64,000 nucleotides of DNA, from contig JAUFSD010000004.1 in the NCBI GenBank assembly GCA_033030425.1, forward strand, positions 2,108,001 to 2,172,000. Direction: 5' to 3'. Numbering within the stretch: the first letter of the stretch is position 1; the number at the start of each line of letters is the position of its first letter. The DNA comes from Verpa conica. Taxonomy: Eukaryota > Ascomycota > Pezizomycetes > Pezizales > Morchellaceae. The notes below the pieces were generated by a model, which had not been told where the DNA came from, made no database searches, and was given only the letters and a program-made list of their open reading frames with translations. The position numbers and the translations under genes are program-made. Positions 20,775 through 31,766 of this stretch are shown piece after piece.

Positions 20775-22755
20775 AAGGTATTAGCCTCTCTCATTTGTGT
20801 AACTTCACGTATTGCTACACTATATGGACGACTACGTGTAAGACCTATACATGTTCTCTTGGCAAACGCAGCTGAAACCTCTCTTAGTAGTGCTATCAGA
20901 GACGACGTATTATAACACGCAGCTTAGGTTAATCTCGTATACCACTGAGTAAGCAGTTATTTCACTCCCTAAACTCACTTAAGCATCTAAGCCGAGGGTA
21001 AGCACCACTTTATTATTCGTGTCAGCCGTACGAGTACATCAATTTGAGGCTTAGTCTTCTCTTCCACTTCGTCCTGCCGGCTACGTGATAGGATTCAACT
21101 TCGCCATGGCTATCGGACAATGCCACAACTATTCAAGTCTTAGAACCAGAGTAAAAGGCTTACGTTTTACTCTACGCGGAGGACTACTAAAATAAGTAGT
21201 AACTAACGACTTTTCCCGATGTGTAGGTATAATCGATGGGAGATGTGGGTATAAAAGAAAGCATGGGACATCTCACGATCAGTAATAATGCAGAAGAGAT
21301 TACTTCGGGAGTCCCCTAACTTCTCCTGGTTGCGGATCTCCCTTGTCAAGTTAGAGTAGAGTACATCTGCTGAGTGCTTTCTTGGCAAGGCTAAATCTTA
21401 GATCACTAGACGATCACTGCCAAGTCATGCACCTCCATTGCATTGCCGATGATCTCTCCCCTCATCCCTGCCTTAGAATGCTTCCCTCCCCATCACGGGT
21501 GTTACCTACAATAGCCTGGCCATCCAGCCCCCTGACAGCCGGGATCCTGCTTTATGACTACTACTATTTGCACTTTCGCGTAGGGGTGCGAAGAGCTGGT
21601 TGAATGTTAAATATATTAGAGTAATATCTTATTTCTAGGGTTAGGGTTTCTTTCCTACAACCTTGGACCACGCATAGAATTGTATGCTTGGTAAAGTAGT
21701 AAAAAAAATACTATTGTGATGGTGATAAGTATGATTAAAGTAGCAATCAAGGCTTGTAGCTAAACTGTTGTGAGATTTAAACTTTGTTGTGGTATGTTTG
21801 GGAACGTTTTGGCGGGCTAATTGCACTGGATCCGGGTATTTAATTACAGTCGAAGTATCTAGTGTACGGCAAAACAAGCCTAGGGATGGGGACGAGACTA
21901 CTGAAACTATATTTTTAAATCTGCCGTTAGCTGTTGTTGCGCCTACCGGGCTGGGTTGAAGTGGGGGGATCTAGTGATAGTAGAGTAGAGATTGATTTTT
22001 TTGGCCATGAAGGGGGGGCGGAAGAGACAACCCATAGAGGTGTCACAAGACGGGTGTGGGGATGATGATGATGATGAAAATTAGGGGGAGGATATAAGGA
22101 AGTGCCAAGTAGAAGAGCCACCCTCTGCTGGTACCTAGCGGGGATCCCATCAGTTTTGATTGAATGGGTAGCCTATCTGTTTATTGATGCTTGACCATCG
22201 CACGATATTTATACGTGTAATTTACATCTAGGAGTACTAAGTAACCTTGGCATATATGATTGTCGTAGCATTAAATAATTTACGGTAGTGAAAAGTAAAG
22301 TACTATTTAGGGAATTGTCCTGACCCCACAGGACCTGGGTATTGTCTCGGCCATGTACTCGGGTATGAGGATAGGTCTGGCGACAGGTGATGTCGTCAGA
22401 CTTTCCCGCGCACCCGAGTACAAGGCTCTTGTATGAAGCGACCGAACGGGCTGCCAAGAGACTAACCATACTTTACCATTCAACAAAGAAAGAACTTAAG
22501 GGGATCATACAACATAATAGAGTACCTAAGATTGCTCAATAAACATCCAGGAGAAAAAGGGTGCAATTTCCACTCACAGCTGCCATTATACTTCAAGTAG
22601 ACCCTCAGCCCTTCAGTGTGGTTAAGTGATTTTGCCACTGAGGCAGAGTTACTGCGCCACTTGCGACCAAAGATCAGCATGTCCCACCAGAGAACAACCA
22701 TTACAACCGTTCACTATTTTCACCGTCTACTCTTAAAGTTCTTTTTGTTCAAAGC

Positions 22756-22822
22756 GACTGCTATTTTCTAGCGCCTAAAGTCATAAACTTAGCGTAGTTT
22801 TTCATGGTATGTAATAGCAGTC
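22756..22822. repeat. Short TIR element, family member A
   Basis: GACTGCTATT at the left end is exactly inverted as AATAGCAGTC at the right end; total 67 bp. The right end (GGTATGTAATAGCAGTC) matches the ends of the two elements at 27.5-27.7 kb. Confidence 0.6.
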
Positions 22823-22992
22823 TATATTTGAATAAGTGGTTGCTATATGAGTGGGCATGATTGTCACTATGTTGTAAATCCTACAAAGGGAAAGCTTTTT
22901 GCCTATCTACTCTTTTTTACAGCTCTTTGAACTTCAAAGAATCAGCACTTTGCGAGTATACGCTGCCCTATACTGCATGCGGACCTCTATTG

Positions 22993-23054
22993 TCACGGGA
23001 ATGCGTCACGTGAATTACCTTGGCATTGATCTTGGCACCAGTGCCATAAAACAA
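22993..23054. repeat. 62-bp dispersed repeat with CACGTG core, copy 2
   Basis: Gap-free match to 3252-3313, conserving TCACGGGAATGC, CACGTG, CCTTGG, TCTTGGCAC and AGTGCCATAAAA. It lies about 340 bp upstream of the GTPase start codon. Confidence 0.6.
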
Positions 23055-23394
23055 ATTACTTTAATGTAGCTAGACCATCATTTTTATACAATCGTTAAAT
23101 GTAACCTTATGCGTCACTCGTCATCGTACCTGTCTTAGCTTACTCCTACCTTTCAGAGCCTTGTACATGCTGGCGATTTTAGACGATCAAAGAATATATC
23201 CTGGTGTGTCTCAGGCAACAGTCCTAAGGCAGCTTCAGGCAACCATTACTAGCCAAACTGCCGGATTAGATAAAGCTCGATCGTTCATAACATCCCCTTA
23301 CCAGAGTTACCCATTGCCTAAAATTTACCTCTATCTTCCGATCTTCCTATACAACCGTCGCTGAAGATATTCTCAAATAGAAGTCCAAAAGAAA

Positions 23395-24448
23395 ATGGCA
23401 GTTATAGAAAACCCATCATCTATAGGTATCAACGATCTTCTCTCAATTTTTCGACTGGTTTCTTCTCTCACTAAAGCTAAGCTAATTACACACCCTTAGA
23501 AAACACTGCCGAAGGCCAATCGTTACCCCAAGCCGCCTTTGTTTTGATGGGAAAGACTGGTGCTGGCAAGAGTAGCTTCATAAAATTGCTCGGTGGGACT
23601 GATGTAATCACTGGGAAGGAACCAGAGGTTGATAGCAGCATCAACTCGTGTATGTTGTCTCCCGATAAAATTATTTGCAAGTTGTTAATCAACTAGAAAA
23701 TATAGGCACACAAACAGCAACGTCATATAATGTGACCATGGGTAACAGGCGGGTCTTACTTATCGACACTCCCGGTTTTGACGACTCCACCAAAGGCAAC
23801 GCCGCGCCACTTCGGGATTTGCTATCTCATCTCTGGCTTCTAGCTAGAAACCAAGACAAGATTTCATTGTATGGTGTCATTTTCCTACATGACATCAGTG
23901 AGGTACGCTTGTCTAGTAGTCAAAGGATAACTCTTTCAATCCTGAAACACCTCTGTGGACCGCTGTGCATGAAAAGCGTCATCGTGGGTACTACGATGTG
24001 GGTTCCAGAGAGCAAGAAAAGGTACCTGGAACAAGAGAAAAGGGAAGGTGAAATCCTGAAGGAGCATTGGGGCGGGATTCATTCCACAGTGAGATTATTC
24101 GAGGACGACCGCGATGCGGCAGCGGGCATTATCAATACACTACTATCTGCATCCCCAGTTCTGCTTCAGGCTCAAGAGGAGATTCTTCAGTCTCCTAATC
24201 ATTTGTTCAGCGAAACAACTGTGTGGAGAGAGCTATTATTGGGGGCCGAAGAAGCAGGGGAGGGTGGATTCTTTGGGGGCTTTTTTAAACGTGCCAGAAA
24301 TCCTGCTGATTGGACCTTTGCCGAGAAGTTTGGGGCTGCTATTGCTGCGCCTATTATTCTCGCTCCTGCTGCCCTTGTTGCTGCTCCTGTTGGGGTTATT
24401 TGTGCAGCAGTTCACGGTGTAGATCACTTTACTAAGAAAAGGGGGTAG
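23395..24448 (+). CDS. AIG1-like P-loop GTPase with hydrophobic C-terminus (three exons)
   Basis: Exons 23395-23425, 23500-23649 and 23706-24448; introns of 74 and 56 nt (GTATCA...CCTTAG, GTATGT...ATATAG) join in frame to 307 aa. The G1 P-loop GKTGAGKSS lies at about residues 26-34, a SINSCT switch-I-like stretch at about 57-62, and G3 DTPGF at about 79-83. Where relatives have T-T-M-W-D, this protein has TTMWV, so the usual base-reading Asp of G4 is not seen. The C-terminus has a long Ala/Pro/Val-rich hydrophobic segment (about 270-297) that could anchor it in a membrane. AIG1/GIMAP/Toc-type GTPases act in defence and organelle import; fungal members are mostly uncharacterised. The open frame alone starts after the P-loop and would miss it, so the spliced model is strongly preferred. 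Confidence 0.8.
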
Positions 24449-25880
24449 TGCTCTGCTTGTATTTGTGGGCATCAATTGAATTATTTTTGGTACCGATTTC
24501 TTAACTTGGTCACTTTTGTTATTTGTACTGCTGTGGGATTTGTTTGTAGGCCTAGATAAATAAAATATTAGAGCAACAGATATATCAAAGCTCAGAGATT
24601 ATAGCCAATAATTTAAGTGCCGATATCCAGTATATATATATCCAAGTCCAGCACATATCATGAAACGTACTGCCTTTGTATTGGCATATATAAGGGCCTG
24701 TTGGGGTGTAGCTTAAGTCATCATCGATCATGTCATATATCATGAAATACCGTCCTACAGATATCTCAGTACTGTAAAAAGTTAGGTCTTCCATAAAGCA
24801 TTAGAGTATAAATATACCGTTTTCAGTAAAGATCTCAGATGAATTTACCTAGGGAGTAATCTTCTCCATTCCCTCGAGTGTAAAAAGTAAATTTAGCGCA
24901 TTAGCTTAGGGCTCCTAGACTAAGAGGCGTACTAGATAGAATCTTATCGGTACTTATTAGCGCGCCAGCAGTTCGATTAGTTGAGGGCTCCTCAAGTTAT
25001 TGAAAGCAGTACTATAGAGGTTAAAACTCCCATATAATTCATATCTCACCAGAATATTCATTTTGTGTTGGCCTCGGTAATAGTATTTACATACTCTCGG
25101 CGTGCTATCATGCGCCAAGTGGCATTGTAGAAGTCTTCCCTTTTTAAAAAGGAAACTGGCGCCGGGCGGGGGTGTTAGAATAGGCGCTCGCCATCTTTTG
25201 TTACAACCACTTCGGTTGTATTTCATGTTTTGGAAATTAAGGATCAAGACTGATGGAAACTAGAAAGATCCAACTATAGTATACATGGGTTTTATATACT
25301 CATCTCTCAGATACTAATCACCTATATTTGAGCGGTAGTCCTTAAAAACCTCATCTACCCATGCCCCCTTATATACAAAATTTGCCTGTATAAAAGGAAC
25401 AACTCACCCTTGGTATCTACTGTACCGGGCGCTTAACGTTCCGCTGGTAACCAAGTCCTCAGTTTTCTTATGCCGATGAATCAGAAGTTCTGAAATGGAA
25501 TATACTATATAAAGAAAGTATTCTGAATACTAAATCCAATTTAGTTGGTACATTTCTCAAGATCCGGACTTTACCTTAGTTCCTCTGAAGTCCTATCTAT
25601 GTATTTATGATTAATTCATTCATTCTGAAATACCATCATGGGAGATCACTCGATCTAAATCATCTCTTCCCCATTCTTGCCAATTTGATCTCTCTTCCTC
25701 CGCCATACCTCCCTTTCCTATAAATTAATTAAACACTTTTATCCTCCATTCTACTCCACCCTGACTATACAACATAGTCTCTTTTGTTCCAATTCCTTTG
25801 CCTCTCGCCTCCTCTACGTTTCTCAGTGCCATCTACTGGGAGGTTTATGCGAAAGGAAAAGCACTCGGGCATGTAAAGGC

Positions 25881-26158
25881 TAGTGTTCGTCCTGGGGCGA
25901 TTCGGGGTGATTCCTGGGCTAATGGACCCGCCCTGGCCCGGGTTTGGGGCTTGATTTTTGGTGGAGCAACCGCCCCAATGGGGAGATAACCGGTGGGGCC
26001 CCGTTGGGCCTACTGAAGTTAATTATGTTAAATTTCGGTTAATGGGGGATTTTTAAAAAGCAAACCCGACCCGGCCGGGGAATGGAGCGGTTCGGGGTGG
26101 TTTCTTGGTGCGGTTCCCCGGTTAGTTTGGGGGACCGACCCCCCCATGACGAACACTA
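25881..26158. mobile_element. GC-rich MITE-like element, TA flanks
   Basis: GTGTTCGTC(C/A)TGGGG at the left end is inverted at the right end (CCCC-ATGACGAACAC), each flanked by TA inside a CTAG. The 278-bp unit is far richer in G/C than its surroundings and contains several G-run/C-run pairs (GGCCCCGTTGGGCC, CCCGGCCGGGG) that could fold. No reading frame of note. Confidence 0.65.
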
Positions 26159-27522
26159 GGTAGTGAGAAGCAGGAAAGAAGAGATTGGAAAAGATTAGGA
26201 ATTTTCAGGAGATTGCTAGCAAGCATACAAAAGGCATTAAAGACTAAACCTGAGGAACTTTTGGTTTCCATCTTTTGCTTAACCATATTTCCAAACTTTG
26301 GCCACTTAGTTCTCAACAGTGTACACAAGTTGATACTCTAAGGTGGTTATTACTTTGAGTAAACTGGAGAAGCAAAAGTGGAAGGGACAGGGGGCAGGGG
26401 ATAGGCAGCAGGAGGCAAGGGTGGGGGATAGAGAGTGGGTAGAAAGAAAAGTTCGGGTTATAAGCGAATCATCGCTGTCGGCCGAATTTTGCTGGGCGCT
26501 ACTACCCGGCTCTCTGGACCTTTGTAACTACGTGCCGTCGTACATACCTTGAACCGGCTGGGTATGCTGGGCAGTCTGCCTATATCCTATATCATTAAAA
26601 ATAGGAGGTCCATCGGCTACTTATAAATCCCATCGCATTTAAAGAATAAAGCCTGTGCCTCCTATCACCGTTATAACTCTCATGATCTCTGTAGGTTTCA
26701 TAGGGGAAATATTCTGGTAAGTGTAGTTGAGATAGACAGAACATACGTCAGCTATCTGTTACCTATTGTTGGATCATGACTACAAGAGGCAACCAACCGC
26801 TAACCTGTCATTCCTGGGCCGGCCTACGTTGATACTCTATTCTAAAGTCTATATAGAAAGGTCTGTAGAGGTCAGGGGAGATACAGGCCTCCCAATGGGC
26901 CGACTCATATTTGGGCTTGTCCGGGCATAGGAAATATTGGCCTAGGCTAAATATTTAATTCGCTCACCTTGAAAACCTTTAGAATGGGGTTATCTCGTAG
27001 GTAGGACTAGAGGATACCGGTTTTGTGGGGGGCTCTAGGACAACACGGGCATGCAATATCAGTCCTTACTTTGGTTAATTTGGCTTGCCGATTGGAAGAC
27101 CTAGCCTCGAGGTCTAAGTACCCCTGGTACATGCAGCAGCACTTCTAAAAGTTTAATACTGCACTACTTGAGCCGCCTTCTCTTTTCCGGGTACAGTCAT
27201 TCACAGGGTTATATCGAATCCTGGGTGATGGCGAACAGCTACCCACAGTATATTTGGGCACTGAGCCGCCAAACCCCCGGCGGAGGTTGGTGACTTTATT
27301 TGTTCAAATCCCTGTTTGCCATAACCCCTGTGGACGACTGCAGTCACCATATACCTTATTACCCGAGAAGATTCTTTCTGCTATAGTAGGATTAGCAGTG
27401 CCTTGATCAACAAGAGGTAAAAATTTCGATGTTCTGAATGCCAATTCTACAAGTTTTGGTGCAAAGTAAGTACCCCCTGCTGTAGCGGATCGAATTTTCT
27501 CAGTTAATATGGTATACTCGTA

Positions 27523-27611
27523 AACTGCTGATTCTTTTAGAACGGGCTAATATTGCATACCATAAAAAACCCTAGACTTGGCACTATTTTTTATAGTATG
27601 TAATAGCAGTC
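27523..27611. repeat. Short hairpin TIR element, family member B
   Basis: ATTGCATACCATAAAAAA is inverted as TTTTTTATAGTATGTAAT within the unit, and the right end TATGTAATAGCAGTC matches element A. The left end, ACTGCTGATTCTTTTAGAAC, resembles that of element C. Confidence 0.6.
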
Positions 27612-27645
27612 CATTCTACAACGCCAGCGGCTTTCGAGTACTCGT

Positions 27646-27738
27646 GAAAAACTGGTATTTTTAGAACCGACCACGATTGCATACGATACAAAATTGTATC
27701 ATGTCTGCGATTTTGTACGGTATGTAGTAGCAGTCTAC
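27646..27738. repeat. Short hairpin TIR element, family member C
   Basis: The left part (ACTGGTATTTTTAGAACCG...GATTGCATAC) and right part (GGTATGTAGTAGCAGTC) follow the same plan as B, with the inner hairpin GATACAAAATTGTATC. B and C lie about 35 bp apart. Confidence 0.6.
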
Positions 27739-28397
27739 CCTAAAAACGTCCGTCGTTTACAAGTAGTTCTCGTGCAGCGGATCCCACGGATGCACGTAAT
27801 TACCTCCGCTTAATCATCGGTTCCAGCCACTTTTTTTTGTTAGTTACTACATATCACTGTTACCACTCCTACGGTAAGTTATACTATAAGTAGCAGGTAA
27901 GAATAGGTACCCAGGTATGCGGGATGGGCTGTCATTAGGGCTTACTGATCGGTTAACGGATGCCGCTTAGCCGAGACCGATTAAGTTGATAGCCGTCAGA
28001 ACGATATACGGAAAACGACATGGGTTGGATTTGTACTGTGTGGCGCCGTGCATAGATATTTCTCCACGCAAATTCGCCCCCCTTTGTTTTTGCATAGCTC
28101 ATCTTATCGCTGTAGGTACAGCCGCACCACGCTATAAGAAACCTCGTTATAAGAAAAACCTTGCTAGCTGTAAGAAACCTTTCCAATATCTCCCTGAGTT
28201 TTCGCACATCAAAATTATCCTTGCTATAAGGGATGTCTTTGGAACTTGCTGTAAGAAATTCAGTAGAGTTCTTGGCGTTTCTGTTAACGCGGTGTAACTA
28301 TAATTCTAGTGCTCAGGCCTCACTCTTTGAAAGGAATAGGTAGGGAAGGGGCCAAGTTGAAGTCACACAGGACTAGCGATATACTAGAAAAGCTGAC

Positions 28398-28412
28398 AGA
28401 GCATGAGCAATC
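28398..28412. repeat. LINE target-site duplication, left copy
   Basis: AGAGCATGAGCAATC, repeated exactly at 39349-39363 directly after the poly(A) tract. The first A is ambiguous with the tail, so the duplication is 14-15 bp. It contains the ATG that opens the ORF1 frame. Confidence 0.9.
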
Positions 28413-30001
28413 CATCCTCCATCCCCTCTATTTTCTTAGTTTTTGAAACTCAACACCAAAATTTTGCGTGGCAACCACTTTTCCCCACCAAACTTCCCAA
28501 AATCCCAGGCCTCAAAATGCCAAGCCCTGACCCCGCTCTCTCCGAAATTTACGACAACCTACAAACTGGCCTTATAGACCATGAAATAGGCATGCCAAAT
28601 TCCTCACTTATCTCTACTACCGTCGCCAACGCTATGAATGACGACAACACTTCCCCCATGGAAAAGCTTCTCCTCACCCTTCTCTGTTCCACCTTTAAGG
28701 TCGCGGCTCAGGCCAAACATGCCGCCCTCGAACTCTCCCACCAGCTCGACTCAATCACCGCCGTAGTCGACGACATTCAGACAAAGACCCGGTACGCCTC
28801 AAACCACCCCCCCACCAGCGTTTACGACCGCTTCGAGAGACTCGAAGCTATCGTCAAGAACATTAAAAATTCAACCTCTTCCCCTCCTGCAACCTTCCCC
28901 CATCAAAGAACCCAACCAGTCACCCCCGCTGGCCCCTCCTACCAGAGCCCACCCGCCAAATCTTCCCCCAAGCCGGTCACTGTCACCGAAAAGATGTCCT
29001 ATGTAGACGCAGCCAAGTTGGCCGCCAACACTACCCCGAAAAAGACTGTCAACCCTCGCCCCAAGCAACCGAAGGTCACGGAGGATAAGCCCAAGACCCT
29101 ACCCACAGCCCAGCGAAGGTTCTTTTCGTCTAGACAAACCCCGTCCCCCCTCAAAGACTCCGAATCTCTTGTTCAACGTCTCCCTGCTCTCCTAGGCCAG
29201 TTTCTCGCTAAAGGAGGTCAAGTTGCCCCCATCACCTCTCTTACAGTCTCCATCAACCAACGTGGAGCCGTCTCAGTCACCGCCCCCCCAACGGTCCCAG
29301 CTTCCACATACGCCCCCTTCTTCGAAGGGCTCACCGCCATCCTCAACCAAACGGTCAACAATCCCACAAACCCGTTCCAGTTGTTTAAACAAGCCCCCAC
29401 CACCTGTGACGTAGGTGTCAGAGGCATCCCACTTAGCGAATTTCCCGACTTCGCCCATCTCAAAAAAGCCTTCCCTGAAGCAGTGAAACTCGTAACAGGG
29501 ATTACTCCCCTTGACACCCGCTTCCTCACCGCCGATGACACCGCCCGAAACGCCCAAAAGTTCTCCACAGTTGTCATCACTGTCACTGCTGAGGAAGCAG
29601 CCATCATTGGCACCACCATTAGACTTTTTTCATGCCCCCGCCACTGCTCCGTCATGTGGTCAGCCTCCAAAGCCACCCTCTGCCGCAATTGCTACAAATT
29701 CGGTCACCCAACCAAGGGGTGTAAACAAAAAGAACCCACCTGTCCCATCTGCTCCCTAGGTCACCCCAGGGACAGACACCAGTGCGCCGTTACTACGTGC
29801 CCTGGCCACGTCCGCCCAAAACCCAACTGCTGTGTTGCCACCCCCTCTAAGTGTGTCAACTGTGGGGGCAACCACACGGCAAATTTTTCAAAATGCCCCC
29901 ACCGCATTTCTATCATCAACAAGCTCAGAGATGGTCCTACCCAGGAGGCCCAACCCTCTTCAGACGCCACCGAGGAAGTGGCCATGAACGACACCAATTA
30001 A
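28403..30001 (+). CDS. LINE ORF1, Gag-like RNA-binding protein
   Basis: A 532-codon frame. Seen: a Pro/Ser/Thr-rich middle (about residues 160-270) and a Cys/His cluster from C427 (CRNCYKFGHPTKGC), through CPICSLGHPRDRHQC, to C484 (CVNCGGNHTANFSKC), i.e. three CCHC-type knuckles as in ORF1 of Tad/I-like LINEs, which package the element RNA. The first ATG (28403) lies inside the target-site duplication, so it belongs to flanking DNA; the first in-frame ATG inside the element is at 28517 (MPSPDPALSE), which is either the native start or an internal Met in a 5'-truncated copy. The stop is directly followed by the ATG of ORF2. Confidence 0.85.
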   Translation: MSNPSSIPSIFLVFETQHQNFAWQPLFPTKLPKIPGLKMPSPDPALSEIYDNLQTGLIDHEIGMPNSSLISTTVANAMNDDNTSPMEKLLLTLLCSTFKVAAQAKHAALELSHQLDSITAVVDDIQTKTRYASNHPPTSVYDRFERLEAIVKNIKNSTSSPPATFPHQRTQPVTPAGPSYQSPPAKSSPKPVTVTEKMSYVDAAKLAANTTPKKTVNPRPKQPKVTEDKPKTLPTAQRRFFSSRQTPSPLKDSESLVQRLPALLGQFLAKGGQVAPITSLTVSINQRGAVSVTAPPTVPASTYAPFFEGLTAILNQTVNNPTNPFQLFKQAPTTCDVGVRGIPLSEFPDFAHLKKAFPEAVKLVTGITPLDTRFLTADDTARNAQKFSTVVITVTAEEAAIIGTTIRLFSCPRHCSVMWSASKATLCRNCYKFGHPTKGCKQKEPTCPICSLGHPRDRHQCAVTTCPGHVRPKPNCCVATPSKCVNCGGNHTANFSKCPHRISIINKLRDGPTQEAQPSSDATEEVAMNDTN

Positions 30002-31395
30002 ATGTTTAGTGCGACCGCTAAACATAAATCCTCACTTAACATCATCCAACACAACTGCGCCGGGAGCAACAATGTGTTTCTTTCTCTATTCTCAAATCCA
30101 GTAGTTCACTCGTCACAGGTCATAGCTGTGCAAGAACCCCCGTTATTTAATCGCTCTCCTTTAGTTGCACCCAATTTCGCTCTCTTTAAACCCACACCCA
30201 CACTTCAGTCAGATAAAGTGTCAGTGTGCTTTTATGTTAACCTTTCCTTTTTGGATAAGAATTCAGTTACACAAACCCCCTCGCACCGAGGAGATATTGC
30301 TTTTATTACACTGCATTTTACAACTTCAAACCGCTCATTTTCATCCCTAACACTTGTCAATATTTATAACAGACAGGTGTCCGACTCCGTTAGATCTGTC
30401 CCTCCCTACATGGCCTTTCCGGCCTCGTCTGTCCCTACCGTTGTTGTTGGTGACTTTAATGTTCACTCTCCTGCCGCGGACCCCTTACGAAAGTTCTCCA
30501 CAACAGAACTAAATCTTTCCACTCCCTATTTTAGATTAGCCAACCAACTTGGCTTCTCACTCATTAATACACCTGGGAAATACACCAGAATCTCCCCTGA
30601 CCCGAGAAAGCGACATAGCGTTATCGACTTTACCTGGGCAAATCACTCCGCAATTCAATTAGTGTCAAAATGGCTCACCCCTCCAGTTTCCTCAGGCTCA
30701 GACCACAGAGTCATACTCTGCCAACTGGTCCCCCCGGACTCTGATTTCACTCCCTACAACACCCCCAATTGGTCCCTCGTTAACTGGAATCTCATTGCAC
30801 CCCAGTTAAGCGAATTTCAGCTTCCCTCCGACTCCCACGACCTAGACAATTGGTTCGATGAGTCCTTTAATCAACTTCACAACGCTCTTCTTTTACATAC
30901 TCCCACAAAGAAAGTTTCATCATGGTCAAAGCCTTGGTGGAACCCTAATCTTTCCCAGTTAAGATCTATTTATCACAGCGTTCACAAGTCCTACCGCAAA
31001 GGACTTTCCCCCCCATTTGAGCTTAAAGCGGCCAAAAATGCCTACTTTAACGCTATCAAGAAGGCCAAACGTGACCATTGGAACACGTTTGTGTCCAACG
31101 CCTCTCCTTCCGATATGTGGCGGCTAAAGAAAATGGCCACCAGATCCGAGGACCGGATCCCCTCCATTCCCAACTCCCCTACGCCCCAAATCCTAAATGA
31201 AAATTTAGTGAATGCATTCTTTCCCCCGAGACCAGACACTGGCTCCCCCTCTCCCTTACGACATCACAATGTCCCTGTTATTACACCTGAAGAAATTCAG
31301 CTTGTTCTTTCCAAAACATCCAATCTTTCAGCACCAGGACCCGATTCCATTCCTTACTCAGTATGGAAAGGCGTCCATAGGATTAACCCCACAGT
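30002..31395 (+). CDS. LINE ORF2, 5' part (endonuclease), interrupted
   Basis: The ATG at 30002 abuts the ORF1 stop (TAAATG). Seen: an apurinic/apyrimidinic-type endonuclease with the motifs NIIQHN, AVQEP, VVVGDFNVHSP, SVIDFTWA and SSGSDHRV (about residues 10-240), which nicks the target for target-primed reverse transcription. A linker follows, and the start of the RT domain (LSAPGPDSIPYSVWKG, about 440-455). The native frame is cut at 31395 by the gypsy LTR; reading on into the LTR adds only a few codons before a TGA. It continues at 37208. Joined length would be 1089 codons with no internal stop. Confidence 0.88.
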
Positions 31396-31764
31396 TTTCA
31401 CGGAGTGATCGGGGACGACAGGGTGAGTCTTGTCGTGACTCATACAAGGAGGAAGGTAGGGTAACAGGTGTTACGATTGGGAACAAAGGCATTGTACAAA
31501 GTGGGATTTTGGGTATAAAAAGGGAGCGTTGCTCCCTCTCTGTAATAGTTTTTCTCTTCTTTCTTTACGCAACGTTTCTTCAGTTAGATTCAATAGAAGC
31601 TTTCTTCTTTCGCTGCCTCTCTACCATTACATCGCCACGCGATCGCTGAACCCACTGTGACTACATCACAAACTCTTGGTATTTTGCTTGCAACGGATAG
31701 TTGCCTTGCCATTAAGTTAGTTGTGTCCTGTGGTTACGTTGTTCCCACGCTGTCCCCCTTGAAA
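31396..31764 (+). repeat. 5' LTR of the gypsy element
   Basis: 369 bp. Contains GTATAAAAAGGG (about 31515), directly followed by a 7-bp hairpin AGGGAGC-GTT-GCTCCCT, and ACGCAACGT at 31567-31575, which is the complement of the presumed primer site. Confidence 0.93.
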
Positions 31765-31766
31765 TT

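Larger units (their letters stand above)
19360..23394. other. Gene-poor intergenic region
   Basis: About 4 kb with no supportable gene. It holds an inverted repeat (20588-20774), a GGGTTAGGG motif (21638-21646), a (GAT)n microsatellite near 22062-22078, a short TIR element (22756-22822) and the second CACGTG repeat (22993-23054). Confidence 0.5.
24449..28397. other. Gene-poor intergenic region with MITE-like elements
   Basis: Nearly 4 kb without a supportable gene. A 103-codon frame at 27986-28297 contains repeated (C)YKK-type units (TATAAGAAAC repeats), but nothing shows it is coding. Elements are listed separately. The end of the stretch, 28398-28412, is the target copy of the LINE. Confidence 0.45.

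Noticed and set aside
22560..22690. Possible tRNA on the minus strand (GGCGCAGT-like sequence)
   Set aside because: No B box or cloverleaf could be drawn.
27270..27330. TGTTCAAATCC resembling a pol III B box
   Set aside because: No A box at proper distance and no tRNA fold.
27986..28297. 103-codon frame with repeated YKK units
   Set aside because: Arises from short TATAAGAAAC repeats; no start context, domain or splice partner to support it as a gene.
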